From: Candidatus Albibeggiatoa sp. nov. BB20
GTDB taxonomy: Bacteria; Pseudomonadota; Gammaproteobacteria; Beggiatoales; Beggiatoaceae
DNA length: 6,396 nucleotides
Assembly (NCBI GenBank): GCA_016744725.1
Contig: JADGDW010000207.1
Span: 1-6,396, forward strand
Reading direction: 5' to 3'
A model generated the notes under the pieces. That model saw only the letters and a list, made by a program, of their open reading frames with translations, searched no databases and had not been told where the DNA came from. The position numbers and the translations under genes are program-made. Position 1 is the first letter of the stretch. Every line of letters begins with the position of its first letter. Of the stretch, positions 1-6,356 are shown piece after piece.

Positions 1-1391
1 CTTAATATTAACTGTGTTTCGACTTGTCCCTGCAAGATGTTAGACGAAATCTTCATTTTTCGGCTGCCAACCCCGTCAACAATAAAATTAAGTCCTATCA
101 GCTCATGCAAATGCCCACGTACACTCAAATTACTTAAGGTCAATGCCGCATTTCGCAAACTAATGCCAATCATACCTCTTCTGTAATTCTGTGGAACAGG
201 GTCTGAAGGATATAACAGCATTGTGTATATGCCTTCTTGGAGCGTTTTTTCAGATTGATAAAAAGTGGAGGTGTTTGCAGACTTGCCATACAACAACTTG
301 CCGTAAAAACTACCTGCTGATTGATCATATAACACTTGGTAAAAATCAGCTTGAGGCGCAAAAGCTGCACCATTTGCCTGAATGACATAATCAAGCCCTT
401 CTACATAGGGTTGCATATAAGCTGTACCTGAATTTTCTAGGATAAACCCAAGCACTACGTCTTCAGCACCGCCGCGTGAAATACCGTGCCCACTAAAATT
501 TAAAAAACTCAATTGATTAGCGTTTGCTTCTTCTCTATCTTTAACATATTGCTTTTTAGAGACTATCACTTCACAGTATTTATTTTTATAGATATAAATC
601 CTTTTGTTTTTATCGCCGTCATTACTACAATCAGCATGACCTGACCAATTTGCGTCATAATCATGAATAGTCAGACCTACATCTGTTTTTATATCAACAA
701 TTTCCAAATCAACAGATAAGTCTGTATTAAAAGCGTATGAGCATACGCCCTGTCCATATTGGCAATCAATACCAACATTAGGTGCAACAGAGCGAATATG
801 TACTTGATCACCTGCTACAGAGAGTGTGTATTGTTCTATCTCTGGTACTGTTTTGAATTCAGGCCCGACATGGGATGCTGCACAATCTCCACTACTATCG
901 ATAAACCGACCATCATCACACTTTTTTAAGCCAACGCGATAAGCATTAAACCTGATAGCATCATTGACACTTGAACAAGCAAAGTATTCATTGGACTCAG
1001 TGATATTCTGAAAGTAATAAGTTGTCTCCCCATTAAATTTACCTCCACAGGCTGCATTAAGCGAAACACTATTATCATTTTCATCCTTACAAGAAGACTC
1101 AGAAAAGATATATCTCCCTGATTGTACATCATTCGAATATGATAAAAATTGGGCATCTGGTTCAGTTTTATCAGTTCCATTTAGGTAACATCTACATGAC
1201 TCAGTTGTCGTTGTCGAACTGTCCAGAGATGATTCCCCAGCATAAAAAGCAGACTTTTCTACACTTGCAGTTTGAGGTATATCTAAACAAGAGGCAGCAA
1301 AGGTTAGAGGTGGAGACAGCAGAACAATCCAGCCAAGCAGAAAAAATGAGTATGGCTTTCGCCGCAAGAAATGAGAAAATAAGTAACGCAT
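1..1391 (-). CDS. Secreted cysteine-rich protein with divergent InlB B-repeat-like segment (partial, C-terminus off the left edge)
   Basis: The minus strand is open from an ATG at 1391 to the window edge (463 complete codons, no stop), so this is the N-terminal part of a larger protein. Residues 1-33 look like a Sec signal peptide: basic R10-R11-K12, hydrophobic core 16-25, small residues at A32-A33. C35 just behind gives only a poor lipobox (AASC). The exported part has 12 cysteines (35, 66, 68, 101, 115, 139, 158, 170, 210, 217, 255, 273), which suggests disulfides in the periplasm or outside the cell. Residues about 188-277 (GIDC near 207-210, CSYAF 217-221, WSGHADCS 249-256, YCEV 272-275) recall the divergent InlB B-repeat family of bacterial surface proteins. 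Residues 274-463 have no cysteine and look beta-rich. There is no strong Shine-Dalgarno; AAAAGAT lies shortly upstream. The function is not recognised; a surface or secreted role is inferred. Confidence 0.8.
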   Translation of the reverse strand, partial: MRYLFSHFLRRKPYSFFLLGWIVLLSPPLTFAASCLDIPQTASVEKSAFYAGESSLDSSTTTTESCRCYLNGTDKTEPDAQFLSYSNDVQSGRYIFSESSCKDENDNSVSLNAACGGKFNGETTYYFQNITESNEYFACSSVNDAIRFNAYRVGLKKCDDGRFIDSSGDCAASHVGPEFKTVPEIEQYTLSVAGDQVHIRSVAPNVGIDCQYGQGVCSYAFNTDLSVDLEIVDIKTDVGLTIHDYDANWSGHADCSNDGDKNKRIYIYKNKYCEVIVSKKQYVKDREEANANQLSFLNFSGHGISRGGAEDVVLGFILENSGTAYMQPYVEGLDYVIQANGAAFAPQADFYQVLYDQSAGSFYGKLLYGKSANTSTFYQSEKTLQEGIYTMLLYPSDPVPQNYRRGMIGISLRNAALTLSNLSVRGHLHELIGLNFIVDGVGSRKMKISSNILQGQVETQLIL

Positions 1392-1415
1392 AACATATCT
1401 TTTAAATTAAAACCA

Positions 1416-1432
1416 TTTATCGAAATGATAAA
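1416..1432. repeat. Inverted repeat TTTATC-N5-GATAAA, possible operator
   Basis: Two 6-base arms, TTTATC (1416-1421) and GATAAA (1427-1432), flank the spacer GAAAT. The element sits 25 to 41 bases upstream of the start codon of the minus-strand secreted-protein gene, where a promoter or 5' leader would be expected. A regulator binding site is inferred only. Six-base AT-rich arms can arise by chance in DNA of this composition. Confidence 0.25.
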
Positions 1433-1445
1433 ATCATGCAAATAA

Positions 1446-1459
1446 TTTAAGCACTTAAA
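1446..1459. repeat. Palindrome TTTAAG-CA-CTTAAA, possible operator
   Basis: Arms TTTAAG (1446-1451) and CTTAAA (1454-1459) are exact inverse complements around a 2-base centre, giving a compact 14-base dyad typical in shape of a dimeric repressor site. It lies about 55 bases upstream of the minus-strand start codon and about 375 bases upstream of sdhC, so it would more likely serve the secreted-protein gene. No regulator is identified. Confidence 0.3.
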
Positions 1460-1735
1460 AGCGTATTTGTCTATGACTGTAGCGATTTATTTCCATGCTT
1501 ATAGGTATTGCATTATTTGATAGTTAAAAGTGGCTTTAAGAAAATAAATCAAGATGTCATAACAAACTTTGAAATTATAAATCTTACTTATTTTGTATCT
1601 GATTTATATTAGCATTTCCTTATTTCTACCCAATAGTTAAGTGATTTTTGAGTCTGTGACTTAGTACAAAAACTAAACTTATTACCCATTTATGCTTAAT
1701 TTCTCATAAGTTGTAATTTTCTTGTCATAAATTGC

Positions 1736-1764
1736 TTGACGCATCGACATTTACTCAGTACTTT
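1736..1764 (+). promoter_or_regulatory. Putative sigma70 promoter of the sdhCDAB operon
   Basis: TTGACG (1736-1741, 5 of 6 to the -35 consensus) is followed after 17 bases by TACTTT (1759-1764), which keeps the key T, A and final T of the -10 box. Transcription would begin near 1771 and give a leader of about 60 bases before sdhC. A second -10-like hexamer, TATAGT (1783-1788), is a better -10 but lacks a good -35 at proper spacing. The exact start is therefore uncertain. Confidence 0.4.
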
Positions 1765-1832
1765 ATTGCGTTGCAGCAAACTTATAGTAATCCTAAAAAA
1801 ATTTTATAAATTTATTAAAGAGGTGGACATAC

Positions 1833-2225
1833 ATGGCAACGCATAAGCGACCTCTGTCGCCGCATCTTGGCATTTACAAGCCGCAATTGACATCTTTTAT
1901 GTCTATTTTGCATCGCGCTACGGGTGTTTTTTTAGCAGTGGGCTTATTACCACTCACTTATTGGTTATATAGCATTTCTCTAGGCCCAGAAGCTTATGAG
2001 CAGGTGCAAAGTATTGTTGGCTCTCCTATTGGCTTAATCTGTTTATTTGGCTGGTCATTTGCCTTATTTTATCATCTCTGTAACGGTATCCGTCACTTGT
2101 TATGGGATGCAGGTTTTGGCTTTGATATTAAAACCGCTTATACAACAGGCTATATCGTTTGGGTTGCGGCATTTGTATTAACAGCAAGTGCGTGGGCACT
2201 CGCGGTGATGCAGGGGACTTTATAA
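1833..2225 (+). CDS. sdhC: Succinate dehydrogenase cytochrome b556 subunit SdhC
   Basis: This is the 130-residue membrane anchor of complex II. With SdhD it holds heme b and forms the ubiquinone site in the cytoplasmic membrane. The N-terminus has the family motif RPLSPHLGIY (6-15), then S24-I-L-H27-R28-x-T-G. S24 and R28 correspond to the quinone-site Ser27 and Arg31 of E. coli SdhC. H81 in YHLCNGIRHLLWD (80-92) matches the E. coli heme ligand His84. Three membrane helices are visible at about 22-48, 62-88 and 106-128. The RPLSPHL-IY type is closer to alphaproteobacterial and mitochondrial SdhC than to the E. coli protein. The start is supported by AAGAGGTGG (1818-1826), 6 bases before the ATG. 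The stop overlaps the sdhD start by one base (TAATG), so translation is probably coupled. Confidence 0.97.
   Translation: MATHKRPLSPHLGIYKPQLTSFMSILHRATGVFLAVGLLPLTYWLYSISLGPEAYEQVQSIVGSPIGLICLFGWSFALFYHLCNGIRHLLWDAGFGFDIKTAYTTGYIVWVAAFVLTASAWALAVMQGTL
2212..2216 (+). promoter_or_regulatory. Ribosome binding site that fixes the sdhD start
   Basis: AGGGG, inside the last codons of sdhC, lies 8 bases before the ATG at 2225. It supports that start over the in-frame ATG at 2159. The longer form would add 22 residues overlapping sdhC that have no family resemblance. Confidence 0.7.
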
Positions 2226-2635
2226 TGAAAAGACTTTTCGACAAAGAAACCAGCTACCGTAGCCATTTAGGTCAAGTGCGTAATTTAGGTTCATCGCACA
2301 ATGGTACGCATCATTTTATTACCCAGCGTTTAACAGCAATTGCCTTAATTCCCTTGGTTTTTTGGTTTGTTTACTCTTTGATCTCAATTGCAACCTCGAA
2401 TCATGCGGAGGCCGTCGCTTGGGTCAATTATCCACCTAACACCGTTTTATTCTCAATCTTAATTCTTGTGTTGATCCATCATGCACACTTAGGTTTGCAA
2501 ATGGTGGTGGAAGACTATATTCATACCTCGGTAATGAAAGCACTAATTACGGTGGGTTTGAAATTCTTCATGATTGCCTTAACGATTGCTTCTGTCATTG
2601 CAATTTTCCGTATCATCTTTGTTTTTGGAGGATAA
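2225..2635 (+). CDS. sdhD: Succinate dehydrogenase hydrophobic membrane anchor SdhD
   Basis: This is the second membrane anchor of complex II, 136 residues from the ATG at 2225. It has RNLGSSHNGTHHFITQRLTA (19-38), the conserved entry to helix 1 in alpha-type SdhD. The quinone and heme signature is H86-A-H-L-G-L-Q-M-V-V-E-D97-Y98. H86 aligns with E. coli His71 (the second heme ligand), and D97-Y98 align with Asp82-Tyr83 at the ubiquinone site. Helices lie at about 36-57, 72-95 and 103-133. The gene overlaps sdhC by one base. Its final Gly-Gly codons double as the Shine-Dalgarno for sdhA, which begins 6 bases after the stop. No defect is visible. Confidence 0.95.
   Translation: MKRLFDKETSYRSHLGQVRNLGSSHNGTHHFITQRLTAIALIPLVFWFVYSLISIATSNHAEAVAWVNYPPNTVLFSILILVLIHHAHLGLQMVVEDYIHTSVMKALITVGLKFFMIALTIASVIAIFRIIFVFGG
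2627..2632 (+). promoter_or_regulatory. sdhA ribosome binding site embedded in the sdhD 3' end
   Basis: GGAGGA encodes the C-terminal Gly-Gly of SdhD and is also a near-perfect Shine-Dalgarno, 9 bases before the sdhA ATG at 2642. This suggests that sdhD and sdhA are translated in a coupled way. Confidence 0.75.
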
Positions 2636-2641
2636 GCCAGC

Positions 2642-4429
2642 ATGTCATCAGCATACAATATTATTGACCATACTTATGATGTCGTGGTTGTCGGCGCAGG
2701 TGGTGCAGGCTTACGCTCAACCTTCGGTATGGCAGAGAAAGGCTTAAAAACCGCTTGCTTAACCAAGGTATTCCCAACCCGTAGCCACACGGTTGCGGCG
2801 CAAGGTGGTATGAGTGCCTCATTAGGCAACATGGGTGAAGACTCATGGCAATGGCACATGTATGACACCGTAAAAGGTTCTGACTGGTTAGGCGACCAAG
2901 ACGCAATTGAATATATGTGTCGTGAAGCTGTTCCCGCAGTCATCGAATTAGAACATTATGGCGTACCCTTCTCACGTACTGAAGAAGGTAAAATTTATCA
3001 ACGTCCTTTCGGTGGTATGACAACGAATTATGGTGAAGGGATTGCACAACGTACCTGTGCTGCTGCAGATAGAACAGGTCATGCGATTTTACATACCTTA
3101 TACCAACAATCTTTGAAGCATCAAGCTGAATTCTTCATTGAATATTTCGCATTAGATTTAATCATGGAAGATGGTGTTTGTCGTGGTGTGATGGCATTAA
3201 ACATGGCAGAAGGCACAATTCACCGTTTCCGCGCCCATACAGTGGTATTAGCAACAGGCGGTTATGGTCGTGCATACTTCTCAGCGACTTCAGCCCATAC
3301 CTGTACAGGTGATGGCGGCGGCATGGTATTACGTGCAGGCTTACCAACCCAAGATATGGAGTTTGTTCAATTCCATCCAACAGGCATTTATGGCGCAGGC
3401 TGTTTGATTACAGAAGGTGTACGTGGTGAGGGCGGTTACTTAACCAACTCTGAAGGCGAGCGTTTCATGGAACGTTATGCACCGAATGCGAAAGATTTAG
3501 CGTCTCGTGACGTGGTGAGCCGTTCAATGACCATGGAAATTCGTGATGGTCGTGGCGTAGGTGGCGATACAGATCACATCTTCTTGAACTTAATGCACTT
3601 AGGCCCTGAAGTCATCGGCGAACGTTTACCTGGAATCGCAGAATCTGCGCGTATTTTCGCAGGCGTTGACGTGACTAAAGAACCTATTCCAGTCATTCCT
3701 ACAGTTCATTACAACATGGGTGGTATTCCAACCAACTATCATGGTGAAGTGTTAACCCTTAAAGATGGCGACCCAGATTCAGTGGTACCGGGCTTAATGG
3801 CAATTGGTGAAGCGGCTTGTGTATCTGTACATGGTGCAAACCGTTTAGGTTCTAACTCCTTGTTAGACATCGTGGTATTTGGTCGTGCTTCTGCAATTCG
3901 TTGCTCTGAACTCATTAAAGAAGATCAAGCACATAAACCATTACCAAAAGATGCGGGCGACAACTGCTTGGCGCGTTTAGACAAATTACGCAATGCGAAA
4001 GGCAGCACCCCAACAGCAGACTTACGTTTACGGATGCAACGCACTATGCAATCTGACGCGGCGGTATTCCGTACAGGCGAAAGCTTGCAAGAAGGCGTGA
4101 ACAAAATGGATGAAGTGTATAAAGCATTTGACGACATCCAAACCACTGACCGTTCATTAATCTGGAACTCAGATTTAATTGAAACCTTAGAACTCGACAA
4201 TTTACGTACTCAAGCGGTTGTGACAATTAACTCTGCATTGAATCGTAAAGAAAGTCGTGGCGCACATGCTCGGGAAGATTACCCTGATCGTGATGATGCA
4301 AATTGGATGAAACATACTTTGTCGTGGATTGATGAAGCAGGTAAAGTGACTTTGGATTACCGTCCAGTGCACACATATACCTTGACTGATGAAATCGATT
4401 ACATTCCACCTAAAAAGCGTGTGTACTAA
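2642..4429 (+). CDS. sdhA: Succinate dehydrogenase flavoprotein subunit SdhA
   Basis: This is the catalytic subunit of complex II (595 residues, normal length), oxidising succinate to fumarate on the cytoplasmic face and reducing covalent FAD. The dinucleotide-binding motif [10 protein letters not shown] is at 16-25. H49 in [10 protein letters not shown] is the covalent FAD attachment residue (E. coli His45). Active-site residues are all present: H245 in QFHPTG, R289 in ASRDVVSR, H356 in HYNMGG and R401 in [11 protein letters not shown], corresponding to E. coli His242, Arg286, His354 and Arg399. The C-terminal domain ends in the typical [13 protein letters not shown]. The start follows a strong Shine-Dalgarno, and sdhB starts 12 bases downstream. 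Covalent flavinylation usually needs the assembly factor SdhE, which is not encoded in this window. Confidence 0.99.
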   Translation: MSSAYNIIDHTYDVVVVGAGGAGLRSTFGMAEKGLKTACLTKVFPTRSHTVAAQGGMSASLGNMGEDSWQWHMYDTVKGSDWLGDQDAIEYMCREAVPAVIELEHYGVPFSRTEEGKIYQRPFGGMTTNYGEGIAQRTCAAADRTGHAILHTLYQQSLKHQAEFFIEYFALDLIMEDGVCRGVMALNMAEGTIHRFRAHTVVLATGGYGRAYFSATSAHTCTGDGGGMVLRAGLPTQDMEFVQFHPTGIYGAGCLITEGVRGEGGYLTNSEGERFMERYAPNAKDLASRDVVSRSMTMEIRDGRGVGGDTDHIFLNLMHLGPEVIGERLPGIAESARIFAGVDVTKEPIPVIPTVHYNMGGIPTNYHGEVLTLKDGDPDSVVPGLMAIGEAACVSVHGANRLGSNSLLDIVVFGRASAIRCSELIKEDQAHKPLPKDAGDNCLARLDKLRNAKGSTPTADLRLRMQRTMQSDAAVFRTGESLQEGVNKMDEVYKAFDDIQTTDRSLIWNSDLIETLELDNLRTQAVVTINSALNRKESRGAHAREDYPDRDDANWMKHTLSWIDEAGKVTLDYRPVHTYTLTDEIDYIPPKKRVY

Positions 4430-4441
4430 GGGGATAATACG

Positions 4442-5221
4442 ATGGCTGAATTTAAACTACCTGCCAACTCGGTTGTTAAAAAAGGTAAAAAGGTCAACGA
4501 AGCGAAAGGCGCGAAAAACGTCAAGAAGTTTCATGTTTATCGTTGGGACCCTGATACAGGCGAAAACCCACGTACTGACATCTATGAAGTAGATTTAGAC
4601 AATTGCGGACCTATGGTATTGGACGCATTGTTGAAAATCAAGAATGAAATTGATCCAACATTAGCATTACGCCGTTCATGTCGTGAAGGGATTTGTGGTT
4701 CTTGTGCGATGAATATCGATGGCACAAATACTTTAGCTTGTACTAAGGCGATTGATGACATCAAAGGCGATGCGAAAGTTTATCCATTGCCACACATGGA
4801 AGTGATTAAGGATTTAGTCCCTGATTTAAGTCATTTCTATGCACAACATGCCTCAGTTGAACCTTGGATGAAAACAGCGACTGCGATTCCACCAGACCGT
4901 GAACGTTTACAGTCTAAAGAAGATCGTGCGAAGTTGGACGGCTTATACGAGTGTATTTTATGTGCTTGTTGTTCGACTAGTTGCCCAAGTTATTGGTGGA
5001 ACGGTGATTTATACTTAGGTCCTGCAATTTTATTACAAGCCTATCGTTGGATTATTGATAGCCGTGACGAAGCGACAGGCGATCGTTTAGACGAATTGGA
5101 AGACCCATTCCGTTTATACCGTTGTCATACCATTATGAATTGTACAAACACTTGTCCTAAAGGCTTAAACCCAGCTAAAGCGATTGGTGAAATCAAGAAA
5201 TTATTAGTCGATAGACGCTAA
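4442..5221 (+). CDS. sdhB: Succinate dehydrogenase iron-sulfur subunit SdhB
   Basis: This 259-residue electron-transfer subunit links SdhA to the quinone site. The N-terminal ferredoxin domain binds [2Fe-2S] through C80, C85, C88 and C100 ([10 protein letters not shown]...C). The C-terminal domain carries [4Fe-4S] (C171, C174, C177, C238) and [3Fe-4S] (C181, C228, C234). The quinone-site residues P182, W186 and H229 match E. coli Pro160, Trp164 and His207. Compared with E. coli SdhB (238 residues) there is an extra Lys-rich N-terminus of about 25 residues, as in alphaproteobacterial and mitochondrial-like SdhB. AAGGGG (4428-4433), overlapping the sdhA stop, lies 8 bases before the ATG. It is the last gene of the operon; a terminator follows within 30 bases. 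All ligands are intact. Confidence 0.99.
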   Translation: MAEFKLPANSVVKKGKKVNEAKGAKNVKKFHVYRWDPDTGENPRTDIYEVDLDNCGPMVLDALLKIKNEIDPTLALRRSCREGICGSCAMNIDGTNTLACTKAIDDIKGDAKVYPLPHMEVIKDLVPDLSHFYAQHASVEPWMKTATAIPPDRERLQSKEDRAKLDGLYECILCACCSTSCPSYWWNGDLYLGPAILLQAYRWIIDSRDEATGDRLDELEDPFRLYRCHTIMNCTNTCPKGLNPAKAIGEIKKLLVDRR

Positions 5222-5246
5222 GATTTTTTAAGTATTATTTGTGATT

Positions 5247-5292
5247 AAAAAGCCCTTGCTGACTTGGTTGGTGGGGGCTTTTAACTTTTATT
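5247..5292 (+). terminator. Rho-independent terminator after sdhB
   Basis: AAAAGCCC (5248-5255) pairs with GGGCTTTT (5275-5282) across a 19-base loop and is followed by a T-rich run (TTTTAACTTTTATT). It begins about 25 bases after the sdhB stop and separates the sdh operon from the toxin unit. The A-rich left flank gives a T-run on the other strand too, so it could work in both directions. Confidence 0.75.
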
Positions 5293-5297
5293 ATGGA

Positions 5298-5326
5298 TTG
5301 AAAATCATTTTATTATTGCCCATAAT
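5298..5326 (+). promoter_or_regulatory. Sigma70-like promoter of the toxin cassette
   Basis: TTGAAA (5298-5303) and CATAAT (5321-5326) each match 5 of 6 consensus bases with an ideal 17-base spacer. The site lies just after the sdh terminator and 30 bases before the toxin start codon. A small inverted repeat, ATTAT (5312-5316) and ATAAT (5322-5326), overlaps the -10 box, a usual place for an antitoxin operator, though five-base arms are weak evidence. Confidence 0.6.
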
Positions 5327-5355
5327 GCTCTCAATGATATGTTTTAGGAATTATC

Positions 5356-5700
5356 ATGGTATGGGAAGTTGAGTATACAGATGAATTTGGAAAGTGGTGG
5401 GATTCATTAACTGAATCAGAACAAGAACGTATTGCTGCTATTGTATCTTTGTTAGAGGAAAGAGGGACTCGACTAGGTTATCCTCAGAGTTCACAAATTA
5501 ATAGTTCAAAACATGAACACATGAGAGAACTTAGGACTCAATACAGAGGTGAACCCTATCGAATTTTGTATGCTTTTGACCCTAGAAGATGTGCTATTCT
5601 GTTAATAGGTGGAAATAAAACTGGAAACAAAAGGTGGTATGAAATCCATATTCCAATAGCTGATAAGCTTTATGATGAACATTTAGACAGTTTAAAATAG
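5356..5700 (+). CDS. HigB/Gp49-like toxin of the RelE/ParE superfamily (type II toxin-antitoxin)
   Basis: This 114-residue protein resembles the phage-derived Gp49-like/HigB toxin family (Pfam PF05973, formerly DUF891), whose studied members are ribosome-associated mRNA interferases. Recognisable family segments are SSKHEHMRELR (50-60), YRILYAFDPRR (68-78), the GGNKTG turn (85-90) and the C-terminal YEIHIPIADKLYDEHL (95-110). Length is normal and no motif is broken, so it looks functional. AGGAA (5346-5350) lies 5 bases before the ATG. The toxin precedes its partner, the order typical of higBA modules. The next gene starts 22 bases after the stop. The target is inferred from the family and was not tested; codon use is more AT-rich than in the sdh genes. 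Confidence 0.88.
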   Translation: MVWEVEYTDEFGKWWDSLTESEQERIAAIVSLLEERGTRLGYPQSSQINSSKHEHMRELRTQYRGEPYRILYAFDPRRCAILLIGGNKTGNKRWYEIHIPIADKLYDEHLDSLK

Positions 5701-5709
5701 CTTGTTTAT

Positions 5710-5714
5710 AGGAG
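5710..5714 (+). promoter_or_regulatory. Ribosome binding site that fixes the antitoxin-like gene start
   Basis: AGGAG lies 8 bases before the ATG at 5723. It supports that start over an in-frame TTG at 5702, which is upstream of the Shine-Dalgarno and would add seven residues. The M-A-K-P-F start also matches the usual N-terminus of this antitoxin family. Confidence 0.75.
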
Positions 5715-5722
5715 ATATTAAA

Positions 5723-5998
5723 ATGGCTAAACCTTTTAAATTACTTAAAGACAAAATGTCAGAAGAGTCTCAACAAAGAGCAGAAGTCCAAAAACGTCTA
5801 TTATTAGCTGAAATAGCTTTACAAGAAAGCATTGAAGCTCAAAAGATACAAAAAGAACAACCAGTTATTCCTTTTAACAACAATATGTCAAACGTATTAG
5901 TTTCAAGTTTAGAATCATGTAGTCAAACTTGTCAAAAAATTTCTTATATAATTCACTCTCACAATGTAAAAGTGAATACATCTCATTCTTCCAACTAA
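5723..5998 (+). CDS. Antitoxin-like partner of the HigB-type toxin, with degenerate helix-turn-helix half
   Basis: This 91-residue protein lies directly behind the toxin. Its first half (MAKPFKLLKDKMSEESQQRA, then LLLAEIALQESIEAQKIQKEQ, about 29-49 with a short gap between) follows the pattern of the Xre-type antitoxins that accompany HigB/Gp49 toxins (K-M-S-x-E-x-x-x-R ... L-L-A-E ... L-Q-E-L-R-x-A-R-x-x-x-Q-E-Q). From the EQ onward those antitoxins have a helix-turn-helix. Here that region reads PVIPFNNNMSNVLVSSLES, with two prolines and three asparagines, and only LVSSLES recalls the usual xVSKLE. No frameshift restores the motif. It may still bind and neutralise the toxin through its N-terminal half but have weak or no DNA binding. 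A chance resemblance cannot be excluded; the assignment rests on my recall of the family and on position. Confidence 0.65.
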   Translation: MAKPFKLLKDKMSEESQQRAEVQKRLLLAEIALQESIEAQKIQKEQPVIPFNNNMSNVLVSSLESCSQTCQKISYIIHSHNVKVNTSHSSN

Positions 5999-6016
5999 TT
6001 CATTGAACTATTTATT

Positions 6017-6328
6017 ATGGAACTTTCTATCCAATATTTATGTGATGCTGCAGCCCATGCTTTATCACAACAATCTGCTTATGAAGATAATAAGAAAAAG
6101 CTTAATATAAAGAAAATAGGCTTAATGAATAACTCCGTGATTAGTTGTGAATTTTATCCTCATGCAAAAGAATCAATGGATGTTAAGAATGAAATTGCTT
6201 TTATTATGGGCTTTTTAGCAAGTTTTTTTAAAGAAGATTTTCGATTTGATTATATTCAAAATTTTGCGGTTAGAGCTTTTACCCTTAATGAAAATGGACA
6301 AAATATAGAATTGATGTATAGACGTTAG
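6017..6328 (+). CDS. Hypothetical protein, 103 residues, third gene of the toxin cassette
   Basis: I do not recognise this protein. It starts 18 bases after the antitoxin-like stop, with no clear Shine-Dalgarno (the upstream sequence is AT-rich), so it may depend on translational coupling or be weakly made. There is no signal peptide. A hydrophobic stretch, IAFIMGFLASFF (about 60-71), is followed by charged residues and is more likely a buried helix than a membrane span. The N-terminal part is predicted helical, followed by an alternating stretch (IKKIGLMNNSVISCEFY) and a C-terminal FAVRAFTLNENGQNIELMYRR-like strand pattern, suggesting a small soluble alpha/beta protein. Base composition resembles the toxin gene, not sdh. 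It could be a cassette passenger or an accessory protein; no function is proposed. Confidence 0.6.
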   Translation: MELSIQYLCDAAAHALSQQSAYEDNKKKLNIKKIGLMNNSVISCEFYPHAKESMDVKNEIAFIMGFLASFFKEDFRFDYIQNFAVRAFTLNENGQNIELMYRR

Positions 6329-6356
6329 AACCCTCATGACTTAGGGTCAAGCCTTC

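Larger units (their letters stand above)
1392..1832. other. Divergent intergenic region between the secreted-protein gene and sdhC
   Basis: This is about 440 bases of AT-rich DNA with no credible open reading frame and no recognisable tRNA or other RNA gene. It must carry the promoters of both divergent units. Near the minus-strand gene are two short inverted repeats (1416-1432 and 1446-1459). Near sdhC is a plausible sigma70 promoter (1736-1764) and a leader of roughly 60 bases. I see no clear match to FNR, Fur or ArcA boxes, although low-scoring sites cannot be excluded by eye. Confidence 0.7.

Noticed and set aside
250..275. Apparent frameshift in the minus-strand exported-protein gene
   Set aside because: It came from miscounting a T run on the complement. 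With five Ts (as in the sequence) the frame reads through TSTFYQSEKTLQ without interruption.
1287..1298. Lipoprotein signal (AASC) in the exported protein
   Set aside because: The position three before the cysteine is Ala rather than Leu, Val or Ile, and the cysteine fits equally well as part of a disulfide-rich domain; it remains only a weak alternative.
926..1393. Small reading frames on both strands inside the exported-protein gene (926-1180 minus, 1139-1393 plus)
   Set aside because: They are shadows of the long minus-strand frame, have no good ribosome binding site and no protein-like composition.
1392..1832. CRISPR array, tRNA or riboswitch in the intergenic region
   Set aside because: There are no regularly spaced repeats, no cloverleaf with a T-arm signature, and no conserved riboswitch core visible.
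2159..2224. Earlier ATG for sdhD, adding 22 residues
   Set aside because: It overlaps sdhC, has no family resemblance, and the ATG at 2225 has a Shine-Dalgarno and the typical TAATG junction.
5702..5722. TTG start for the antitoxin-like gene
   Set aside because: The Shine-Dalgarno AGGAG (5710-5714) lies downstream of it and serves the ATG at 5723.
6330..6347. Hairpin ACCCT-N8-AGGGT as terminator of the 103-residue gene
   Set aside because: It has only five base pairs with no following T-run, so it is not convincing as a terminator.
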